From JABMOV01 sp964654545 (lineage in GTDB: Bacteria > Fidelibacterota > Marinisomatia > Marinisomatales > JABMOV01), in NCBI GenBank assembly GCA_964654545.1, contig CAZZIU010000012.1, forward strand, positions 20,645 to 84,644: DNA of 64,000 nt, written 5' to 3'. The notes under the pieces are model-generated. The model did not search any database, was not told where the DNA came from, and saw only the letters and a program-made list of their open reading frames with translations. Both the position numbers and the translations under genes were made by a program. Below are positions 1 through 6,938 of this stretch, in pieces (positions within the stretch are counted from its first letter, which is position 1; every line of letters begins with the position of its first letter).

Positions 1-462
1 CTCTTGTCGTGATTCCATGGTAGGCTCGCAAAACACAATTTTAGCACCATATTGTTTTACATTGGCCTGCTTGGCTTTCGGTGCGGACGCGGGCATGACA
101 ATGGCAGCAGAGAACCCCATCATTTGTGACGCACACGCTAGAGCGGCACCGTGATTTCCCGAGGAATGGGTGACAACATGACCATTTATCATACCGGCCT
201 CCTTTAGAGAAAGGATGGCATTGGTCGCACCACGAAATTTGAATGATCCGGTTTTTTGCAGGTTCTCGCATTTGAATACAAGTGGTGTACCCACCATTGC
301 ATTTATGTGATCATTGGTAAGGCAGGGAGTGTGCACTACCGTTTTTTCAATCCGCGAATAGGCGCGTTGGACATCACCTGGAGATAACAACTGCATTACC
401 ATAAGATAATTTACCAATCTCACGGTATTGAACATGCGGGGAAAAATTGATAGTAAATTCAT
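1..462 (-). CDS. Threonine dehydratase / serine racemase-like PLP enzyme (3' end outside window)
   Basis: This is a fold-type II PLP enzyme of the threonine ammonia-lyase/serine racemase family, which deaminates or racemizes hydroxy-amino acids. It is read directly from the reverse complement and is cut by the window start, so only about 154 residues are visible. The PLP lysine lies in GSFKFRGA (K75 in the long numbering), and SSGNHGAALA is the phosphate-cradle/Asn loop typical of the family. Three in-frame ATGs compete. The one at 462 has a nearby AAAGGG; those at 402 and 396 match the usual family N-terminus better (LLSPGDVQRAYSRI). It is divergent from the small membrane protein at 494. 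The exact substrate cannot be told from this fragment. Confidence 0.8.
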   Translation of the reverse strand, partial: MNLLSIFPRMFNTVRLVNYLMVMQLLSPGDVQRAYSRIEKTVVHTPCLTNDHINAMVGTPLVFKCENLQKTGSFKFRGATNAILSLKEAGMINGHVVTHSSGNHGAALACASQMMGFSAAIVMPASAPKAKQANVKQYGAKIVFCEPTMESRQE

Positions 463-493
463 AGCCCTTTCATATTTTATTTAGGAGATGGTT

Positions 494-646
494 ATGTACC
501 GCAAAGAGATTATCAGAAACGGTGTTACTTTTGGGTCAGCCCTGGCAATGACAATTTCATTTGTGACCCACAAATCGGTGGGGTGGGCGATCTTCCATGG
601 ATTACTTTCATGGTTCTATGTGATTTATTATGCTCTTTTCAGGTAA
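494..646 (+). CDS. Conserved small membrane protein, 50 residues
   Basis: This short ORF codes for a 50-residue protein starting MYRKEIIRNGVTFGSALAM and ending in WFYVIYYALFR. A TTAGGAG ribosome-binding site lies 7 bases upstream of the ATG; an in-frame ATG at 488 would add two residues but sits too close to that site. The sequence is mostly hydrophobic, with an N-terminal segment around residues 9-25 and a C-terminal aromatic segment around residues 31-48, consistent with one or two membrane passes. It ends 6 bases before yjbQ, so the two are probably cotranscribed. From memory, similar tiny proteins occur in other bacteria without assigned function. I cannot name its role. Confidence 0.7.
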   Translation: MYRKEIIRNGVTFGSALAMTISFVTHKSVGWAIFHGLLSWFYVIYYALFR

Positions 647-652
647 GCGGAT

Positions 653-1072
653 ATGAAATCACACACCAAAGAACTCTGGGTAAATGTACCCGCCAGAATG
701 GATTTTGTCAATATCACCGGCGACGTTGAAGAAGCAGTACGCGAAAGTAAAATTGAAGAAGGTCTGTGTCTTGTAAATGCCATGCATATTACCGCATCCG
801 TTTTTATCAATGATGATGAATCCGGTTTACACCGTGATTATAAAAAATGGCTGGAAGAGCTGGCCCCCCACGAACCACTAAACCATTACGATCATAACCG
901 CACAGGTGAAGACAATGGGGACGCGCACCATAAACGTCAGATAATGGGCCGGGATGTAACGGTTGCAATCACCAATGGTGCATTACACCTTGGTCCATGG
1001 GAACAAATATTTTATGGGGAGTTTGATGGCAGACGACGCAAACGAATTCTGGTTAAAATAATAGGCGAATAA
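653..1072 (+). CDS. yjbQ: YjbQ family (UPF0047) protein
   Basis: The 139-residue length and whole sequence fit the YjbQ/UPF0047 family (TIGR00149): small trimeric beta-sandwich enzymes with weak thiamine-phosphate synthase activity reported for some members. The family's C-terminal block is present (GRDVTVAITNGALHLGPWEQ, then FYGEFDGRRRKRILVKIIG), and HITASVFINDDE in the first half supplies conserved acidic and His residues. It follows the small membrane protein by 6 bases and precedes the nucleoside kinase by a few, so all three probably form an operon. The physiological role is not settled in this family. Confidence 0.9.
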   Translation: MKSHTKELWVNVPARMDFVNITGDVEEAVRESKIEEGLCLVNAMHITASVFINDDESGLHRDYKKWLEELAPHEPLNHYDHNRTGEDNGDAHHKRQIMGRDVTVAITNGALHLGPWEQIFYGEFDGRRRKRILVKIIGE

Positions 1073-1077
1073 TCCAA

Positions 1078-2541
1078 TTGGTTGATCCGAAAATCAAATT
1101 ATCTCTTACACAACTTCTTACAAAAGTGTTTTTGGAGAATTTCCAGCCACAACAATTGGTGGTAGAACATTCTTATCGTGACGGATATTTTTGCCATGAA
1201 GCTTCCTGGGACGAATTTTCCCCTGAGGATATTCAGCTATTAGAGCAGGGCATGCGGGAATGGCTTGCAGGTCCTGAAAATATTACGCTTGGTACCAGGA
1301 CAAGGGATCAGGTTTTACAATACATGCTTTTACGTTCATCGGTGAGCAAATCGGCGAATACTCGGAAATGGCCTTCCAATGTCATCCCGGTTATTCAATT
1401 TGGGAACAGTTATTGGGACTACCTCATGGAAGAAGCTGAGCTGGATAAAGCAAAATTGCACAACTTCCGCCTTGAGAAATTCAATGATGGGTTTTTAATT
1501 CGGTTCTTTCCCGATAAAGAAACCACACTAAACCGCAAACCGTTACACGCCGGATCACGCTTGTTCCAAATCATTGCTGAAATTGAACAAATGGGCGACG
1601 TCCTTAACCTGGCGACCATTCACGATGTGAATACGCTGGTAACAACCGATGAAATCAGACATATCCTATGGGTAGCGGAAGGCTTTCATGAAAAGCGTAT
1701 AAGTCAAATTGCTGATCATATTGTAAAAGATTTTCCTGCCAAAAGGGTAATTTCAATCGCCGGACCCTCTTCATCCGGGAAAACAACATTTGCCAAGCGT
1801 CTTGGAATTCAACTGCGGGTAAACGGATTCAAAACTTTACCCATATCCATGGATGATTTCTTCATTGATAGGGAGCAAATAGCTAATGGGCCCAACGGGG
1901 ACAAGGATTTTGAAACCATTGATGCCATGAATATTGAATTGCTGGCACAGCGTCTTCAGACATTGCTGGGCGGGGGTTCAATACCAAGACGCAGTTATGA
2001 TTTTAAGACTGGCGTGGGAAATGATCTGACAGGAACAATAAACCTTGGAGAGTGGGATTTAATTGTATTGGAAGGGATTCACGGGCTAAATCCAAAATTA
2101 ACCGAAGCTATGGGACACGCCGGACTGCATCACATTTATGTCAGTGCTATCACCCAGTTAAACATTGATTCCAATCATCGATTTTCCACATCCGACAACC
2201 GTCTATTGCGGAGAATGGTCAGGGATCATTTATTTCGCGGCTACAGCCCGGAAGATACACTAGCACGCTGGGAATCCGTTCGCCACGGTGAAGAGAGAAA
2301 TATTTTTCCGTTTCAGGAAGAGGCGGATTTTATGTTTAATTCATCCCTGTTATATGAATTATCCGTACTGGCAAAATTTGCCCTGCCATTATTGAAAAAT
2401 ATCCCAAATACATCACAGGTTAAAACAGAGGCAAATCGATTGGAATTGTTGTTGTCACTGGTAGAACCCATGGATGAAAATCTGGTTCCGGGCGTTTCAA
2501 TATTGCGTGAATTTATCGGTAAAAGCGATTTTCAGTACTAG
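1078..2541 (+). CDS. Uridine kinase-like nucleoside kinase with N-terminal ThrRS-like region
   Basis: This is a P-loop kinase of the uridine kinase/phosphoribulokinase family (COG0572 type), expected to phosphorylate a nucleoside with ATP or GTP. The Walker A motif AGPSSSGKTTFAKRL lies near residue 228, followed by SMDDFF and by the nucleotide-site block IVLEGIHGLNP. Residues 1-200 form the extra N-terminal region seen in the roughly 550-residue nucleoside kinases that resemble the threonyl-tRNA synthetase editing domain; at 487 residues this copy appears to lack the leading TGS segment. No ATG is suitable, so TTG at 1078 is taken as start; the frame is open only from 1057. Its 3' end overlaps the convergent ggt gene by 4 bases. 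Confidence 0.85.
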   Translation: MVDPKIKLSLTQLLTKVFLENFQPQQLVVEHSYRDGYFCHEASWDEFSPEDIQLLEQGMREWLAGPENITLGTRTRDQVLQYMLLRSSVSKSANTRKWPSNVIPVIQFGNSYWDYLMEEAELDKAKLHNFRLEKFNDGFLIRFFPDKETTLNRKPLHAGSRLFQIIAEIEQMGDVLNLATIHDVNTLVTTDEIRHILWVAEGFHEKRISQIADHIVKDFPAKRVISIAGPSSSGKTTFAKRLGIQLRVNGFKTLPISMDDFFIDREQIANGPNGDKDFETIDAMNIELLAQRLQTLLGGGSIPRRSYDFKTGVGNDLTGTINLGEWDLIVLEGIHGLNPKLTEAMGHAGLHHIYVSAITQLNIDSNHRFSTSDNRLLRRMVRDHLFRGYSPEDTLARWESVRHGEERNIFPFQEEADFMFNSSLLYELSVLAKFALPLLKNIPNTSQVKTEANRLELLLSLVEPMDENLVPGVSILREFIGKSDFQY

Positions 2542-4250
2542 TAACCAACTGCCGAATTATCTCCACGATCATCTGCTCCACCGTACAATTTTCCATCGTT
2601 AATAACAATGCCATTTGCTTGACCGATATTTCCCCATCGATAGGGCACCACAGTATGTCCCAGGGCGGTTAAATTATCTTCAGTATCTTTTGCAATACCG
2701 TATGGTTCGGTCATAATGACATCCGGTAGCCATTGGGAGTGCACCCGTGGTACAGACACCGCTTCCTGAACATCCATATCAAATTCAACGACATTTAATA
2801 TGCATTGCATAGTGGTGGTTATAATGGTGGAACCACCAGGCGAACCAATAATCATAAAGGGTTTATTGTCTTTGAGTAGGATTGTGGGAGTCATAGAGCT
2901 CAATGGTCGCTTGCCCGGCTGGATGGCATTGGCTTCTTTGCCAACCAACCCGAATATATTTGGGACCCCCGGTTTTACTGAAAAATCATCCATCTCGTTG
3001 TTCAGAAAAAACCCGGCATCTTCCACCAAAACCCCACATCCGTAACTGGTATTCAGCGTTGTGGTAACACTGACGGCATTTCCTTCCGCATCAACTACGG
3101 AATAATGTGTGGTTTCCCGACTTTCGTATCCGGTGGCGTCACCGGCATAGATATTGGCACTTGGGGTTGCATGCTCTGTGGAGATCAATGCAAGCCTATT
3201 GCGAGCATATTCTTTGTCCATTAGCATACCAAGCGGAACGTCCCAGAAGTCCGAATCACCCATATGTTCTGCGCGATCGGCGTAGGCCAACCGCTCACAT
3301 TCTGTAAGAACATGGATATATGCGGATGAATTCCAACCCAACGTATCCAGATCAAAGTTTTCCAGCATATTGAACAATTGAATAAGTAATGCACCGCCGG
3401 AACTGGGCGGTCCCATGGATACAAGTTGATATTCTTGGTAGGTGCCCATAACCGGTTGTCTAATTTTTGACTGATAGGCAGCCAAGTCATCACGTGTTAT
3501 TATGCCATGGCCTTCCTGCATTTCCGCCTCAATAAGCTGGGCGGTTTTACCTGTATAAAATCCGTCACTGCCATGTTGGGCAATCCTTTTAAGTGTCCTG
3601 GCTAAATCTTTTTGTATCAGGCGATCATCCGTTTTCCACGGCAAACTGTCTCCACGGACGAAAACCGACGATGCCCCATCATCCCGAAGGAAAAAAGGTT
3701 TAAAATAATTAAGTGTACGTGCCCCGCGAGGTGATAGTTTGAACCCTTGCTGGGCCAATCGAATTGCCGGGCGTAGTAGCTGTTGTCGCGAAATATTTCC
3801 AGATCCGTAGTGCTCCCAGGCTGCAAGAAGACCATGCACACTCCCCGGTACACCGGCGGCCAAATGGGAATACAGCGAAAGATTTTCAATAACATTACTA
3901 CTGTCATCAAGATACATGTCCCGGTGGGCTTTGGCTGGTGCTTTTTCCCGGTAATCAATCGTAATTGATTCGCCATCTTTGGTATGGATAACCATAAATC
4001 CGCCGCCTCCAATATTTCCAGCTTGCGGATAGGTGACGGCAAGGGCGAATCCTGCGGCTACGGCTGCATCAATGGCATTTCCTCCCTTTTTCATGATGTC
4101 CACGCCGATCTGGGATGCCAAATCCGAAGCGGATACCACCATTCCATTCTCAGCTACAACCGGGCTCCTGTGAGCCGCAGAAAGAATCCCATTGATAAAA
4201 ATGCCGGCAACGATACCGGCAATAACAAATTGTTTAGTTATACTGCTCAT
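2538..4250 (-). CDS. ggt: Gamma-glutamyltransferase (glutathione hydrolase)
   Basis: Gamma-glutamyltranspeptidases cleave the gamma-glutamyl bond of glutathione and related peptides in the periplasm. The proenzyme self-cleaves before a Thr that becomes the nucleophile; here that is the first Thr of TTHYSVVDAEGNAVSV, near residue 378. Upstream, AAHRSPVVAENGMVVSASDL and GGNAIDAAVAAGFALAV form the large-subunit start, and RPLSSMTPTILL and GSPGGSTI are small-subunit motifs. Residues 1-25 (MSSITKQFVIAGIVAGIFIN, then GILSA) form a signal peptide. The ORF is open to 4337, but the start at 4250 forms an ATGA overlap with the upstream Bax-inhibitor gene and places the signal peptide at the N-terminus. 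Length is 570 residues, normal for the family. Confidence 0.95.
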   Translation of the reverse strand: MSSITKQFVIAGIVAGIFINGILSAAHRSPVVAENGMVVSASDLASQIGVDIMKKGGNAIDAAVAAGFALAVTYPQAGNIGGGGFMVIHTKDGESITIDYREKAPAKAHRDMYLDDSSNVIENLSLYSHLAAGVPGSVHGLLAAWEHYGSGNISRQQLLRPAIRLAQQGFKLSPRGARTLNYFKPFFLRDDGASSVFVRGDSLPWKTDDRLIQKDLARTLKRIAQHGSDGFYTGKTAQLIEAEMQEGHGIITRDDLAAYQSKIRQPVMGTYQEYQLVSMGPPSSGGALLIQLFNMLENFDLDTLGWNSSAYIHVLTECERLAYADRAEHMGDSDFWDVPLGMLMDKEYARNRLALISTEHATPSANIYAGDATGYESRETTHYSVVDAEGNAVSVTTTLNTSYGCGVLVEDAGFFLNNEMDDFSVKPGVPNIFGLVGKEANAIQPGKRPLSSMTPTILLKDNKPFMIIGSPGGSTIITTTMQCILNVVEFDMDVQEAVSVPRVHSQWLPDVIMTEPYGIAKDTEDNLTALGHTVVPYRWGNIGQANGIVINDGKLYGGADDRGDNSAVGY

Positions 4251-4999
4251 CTTCTTGAATTTAGTTTGGCTAATAAACGAATAATTTCCAGGTACAACCA
4301 GATAAGGGTTACCAGTAATCCAAAAGCACCATACCACTCCATATATTTGGGTGCTCCTTTTTCTGCGCCTTCCTCTATAAAATCAAAATCAAGGACCAGA
4401 TTCAAGGCTGCAATACCAATAACAACAACACTAAAAATAATGCTCATGTTTGAGTTGCCATAGATAACGGGCATATGCACACCGAAAAATCCTAATATCC
4501 AGCTGGCTAAGTAGACAAAAAACACTCCACCTGTGGCTGCGGCAACACCCAATTTGAAATTTTCAGTGGGTTTAATCAAACCTGACTTATAGGCCAACAA
4601 CAGCGCACCAAGAATTCCGAATGTAAGAAATATTGCCTGGTTGGCGATACCGGGATACTGGCTGTCCAAAATTTTTGAAATCCCACCCAGAACCAATCCT
4701 TCCAACAACGCATAAACCGGTACAGTTTTTGGTGCCAAATGGGGTTTGAAAGCGGTAATTAATCCGGCGATCAAACCACCAATCATCCCTGCAAACATCA
4801 GTGTCATTATATTCGGATTGCCTACCGGCAAATTCCACACGTAGAGTGCTGTGGTCATAAGTAAGAGCAGAGATAGCGCCGTTTTATTCACCGTTCCGTT
4901 GATTGTCATGGTTGAAGAAGCATCACTGATTCTCAATCCCCTGAAAGTATTGGCATTCAACGCAGGATTCGCAGAGCGCATGGTTAAATGACGATTCAT
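4247..4999 (-). CDS. Bax inhibitor-1 / YccA family membrane protein
   Basis: This 250-residue integral membrane protein has about seven hydrophobic segments, starting near residue 40 (TALSLLLLMTTALYVW). It carries features of the bacterial Bax inhibitor-1-like (YccA) branch: an N-terminal soluble stretch with SANPALNANTFRGL, the motif EGLVLGGISKIL, and the C-terminal LVLDFDFIEEGAEKGAPKYM followed by EWYGAFGLLVTLIWLYLEI. The acidic FDFIEEG region corresponds to the pH/Ca-sensing aspartates of the family. Members are linked to ion leak and protein quality control (YccA is an FtsH substrate), but the function is loosely defined. It is translationally coupled to ggt by an ATGA overlap. Confidence 0.9.
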   Translation of the reverse strand: MNRHLTMRSANPALNANTFRGLRISDASSTMTINGTVNKTALSLLLLMTTALYVWNLPVGNPNIMTLMFAGMIGGLIAGLITAFKPHLAPKTVPVYALLEGLVLGGISKILDSQYPGIANQAIFLTFGILGALLLAYKSGLIKPTENFKLGVAAATGGVFFVYLASWILGFFGVHMPVIYGNSNMSIIFSVVVIGIAALNLVLDFDFIEEGAEKGAPKYMEWYGAFGLLVTLIWLYLEIIRLLAKLNSRR

Positions 5000-5009
5000 A
5001 CGGTTTCTC

Positions 5010-6473
5010 CTATGATCCGTTAATACGAGTTTTTAATTCATCCAGAATGGACGTGATTGGTATTCGGTCCTGTGCCATGGTATCCCGATCACGGAGTGTG
5101 ACTGTGTCGTCTTCCATCGTTTGATGGTCAACTGTTATTCCATAGGGCGTCCCTGCTTCATCCTGCCGGCGGTAACGTTTCCCAATTGAACCACCCTTGT
5201 CAATAAAGCCACTGAATTCTGATCGGATATTCTGAACGAGTATTTCCGCTTTCTCTACCTGTTCGCCTTTGTTCATTAAAGGAAAGACAGCACAGGTAAT
5301 GGGGGCAAGTTTTGGAGCTAATTTCAGCACAATCCGGTTTTCACCGTTGACTTCCTCTTCATGATACGCATCCACCAAAAGGGTCAAAAAGGCTCTGTCA
5401 ACTCCGGAGGAAGATTCCACAACGGCGGGAACAATATGCTGATTCGATTGGGGATCAAAATAGGTCTGTTTTTTCTCCGCATGGGCGTTATGTTGATCCA
5501 GATCAAAGGTGCCACGATCGGCAATACCTTCCAACTCCGACCAGCCAAAGGGGAATTCATATTCCACATCGTAACAGGCGGAAGAATAATGGGCTAACTC
5601 GTCATCACCATGGGGTCGTAATCGTAGTTTGTCTTCTGTAATTCCAAGCGATTTGAACCAGTTTAATCGTTCCTGTGACCAGTACTCCAGCCATTTTCCA
5701 GTTTCCTCCGGATGAACAAAAAATTCCATTTCCATTTGTTCAAATTCACGGGTGCGAAACAGAAAATTACCCGTGGTGATTTCATTGCGGAAAGATTTTC
5801 CCATCTGGGCGATCCCAAACGGCAATTTTTGCCTGGACGTGGTCTGTACATTGGAAAAGTTGACAAAAATCCCCTGGGCTGTTTCGGGACGGAGATAGGC
5901 GACGGAAGAACTATCCAGTGTTGGACCGATATGGGTTTGAAACATAAGGTTAAATTGTCGTGGATTTGTCCAGTTGCCAACGGTACCACTATGGGGATCC
6001 CTGACACCGGAATTTTTTAATATATCAGCTGCTAATTCACCAATGTTATTCAGAGCCTGGGTTACTGCAACAATCTGTTCTTCCCTCGAGGGGAAATTGG
6101 GCATCTCATTTTTAAATAGTGCTTTGGTGATTTTGGTAATTATTTCTTCTTTTTGTCCTTCCAGGAGATGATCCAGACGATAACGTTTTTTGGTATCTTT
6201 GTTATCAACCAGCGGATCATGAAAATTTTCCACATGGCCACTGGCTACCCACGCTTTGGGATGCATTAGAATTGCTGCATCCATACCCACCACATTATCA
6301 CGTGCCGTGACAATATTATGCCACCAGTCATTTTTTAATTTGCGCTTTAGTTCAACGCCCAAGTGTCCATAATCCCAGGTGCTGGCCAATCCACCATACA
6401 CTTCAGAACTTTGAAAAATAAAACCGCGACGCTTGCAAAGGGAAACAATTTTATCTATGGATTTAATATCCAT
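5010..6473 (-). CDS. glyS: Glycyl-tRNA synthetase, single-subunit (alpha2) type
   Basis: This class II aminoacyl-tRNA synthetase charges tRNA-Gly and is of the eukaryote/archaeal-like dimeric type rather than the alpha2beta2 type. Motifs are clear: the N-terminal IVSLCKRRGFIFQSSEVYGG, LRPETAQGIFVNF, the motif-2 region FRNEITTGNFLFRTREFEQM, and LAPITCAVFPLMNKGEQVEK leading the anticodon-binding domain, which ends YGITVDHQTMEDDTVTLRDR. Length is about 487 residues, as expected. The frame also has an ATG at 6488; I prefer 6473 (MDIKSIDKIVSLC) because it sits nearer the conserved N-terminus and has a GGGTG 8 bases upstream. Neither start has a strong ribosome-binding site. Confidence 0.95.
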   Translation of the reverse strand: MDIKSIDKIVSLCKRRGFIFQSSEVYGGLASTWDYGHLGVELKRKLKNDWWHNIVTARDNVVGMDAAILMHPKAWVASGHVENFHDPLVDNKDTKKRYRLDHLLEGQKEEIITKITKALFKNEMPNFPSREEQIVAVTQALNNIGELAADILKNSGVRDPHSGTVGNWTNPRQFNLMFQTHIGPTLDSSSVAYLRPETAQGIFVNFSNVQTTSRQKLPFGIAQMGKSFRNEITTGNFLFRTREFEQMEMEFFVHPEETGKWLEYWSQERLNWFKSLGITEDKLRLRPHGDDELAHYSSACYDVEYEFPFGWSELEGIADRGTFDLDQHNAHAEKKQTYFDPQSNQHIVPAVVESSSGVDRAFLTLLVDAYHEEEVNGENRIVLKLAPKLAPITCAVFPLMNKGEQVEKAEILVQNIRSEFSGFIDKGGSIGKRYRRQDEAGTPYGITVDHQTMEDDTVTLRDRDTMAQDRIPITSILDELKTRINGS

Positions 6474-6512
6474 CCTAGCAACACCCATTCGTTATTGTAA
6501 TAATTCGTACCA

Positions 6513-6938
6513 TCAATCCATTTCCGCCAATTCTTTTTCAATTTCGTCATTAAAGGGCACGTTGCTCTCCTGCACTACTGTTTTTGGTTCTGCTTCTTTT
6601 GGGGTTTTTATGAACATAATCAAAATGAAAATACCGATTCCGCCAATTACTATCGGTGCAATCCAGGCGAACAAGTTAAATCCGCTTGCGACCGGAATCG
6701 CAAGGATGCGCTCACCATACAATCCCACATAATAATTCAGGATTTGATCTTTGGTTTTACCCTGTGCAACAAACTCTTCAATTTCTGTCTCCATTTGGCT
6801 GTGCCCATGGTCATAGACAGTGCCACCCCAGCAACAGGGCGCCATAAGGCTCTGTTTTATGTCTTTGATAAGCGCGTCATTATCCGATTTTGCCAGTAAT
6901 AATCCTACACATAGGATCATAAAAAATAACTTTTTCAT
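6513..6938 (-). CDS. ccmH: CcmH/NrfF-like cytochrome c maturation protein
   Basis: CcmH-family proteins are membrane-anchored thiol oxidoreductases that keep apocytochrome c heme-binding cysteines reduced for heme attachment. Here an N-terminal signal sequence (MKKLFFMILCVGLLL) is followed by LMAPCCWGGTVYDHGHS, the counterpart of the classical LRCxxCQ active site, then helices containing VAQGKTKDQILNYYVGLYGE (compare YG in the family) and a transmembrane segment near residues 88-108. The two cysteines, C35 and C36, are adjacent instead of CxxC. The stop overlaps nothing; the start abuts topA by an ATGA overlap (6935-6938). A tetraheme cytochrome gene in this window (46121) is a plausible client. 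Confidence 0.85.
   Translation of the reverse strand: MKKLFFMILCVGLLLAKSDNDALIKDIKQSLMAPCCWGGTVYDHGHSQMETEIEEFVAQGKTKDQILNYYVGLYGERILAIPVASGFNLFAWIAPIVIGGIGIFILIMFIKTPKEAEPKTVVQESNVPFNDEIEKELAEMD

Noticed and set aside
41..271. Minus-strand 76-codon ORF with many Cys
   Set aside because: Out-of-frame reading of the threonine-dehydratase-like gene; the Cys content is a frame artefact.
3617..4042. Minus-strand out-of-frame ORF of 141 codons inside ggt
   Set aside because: Same strand but wrong frame over conserved GGT sequence; no independent support.
2538..4337. Longer start for gamma-glutamyltransferase at 4337
   Set aside because: It would add 29 residues inside the Bax-inhibitor gene and bury the signal peptide; the ATGA start at 4250 fits better.
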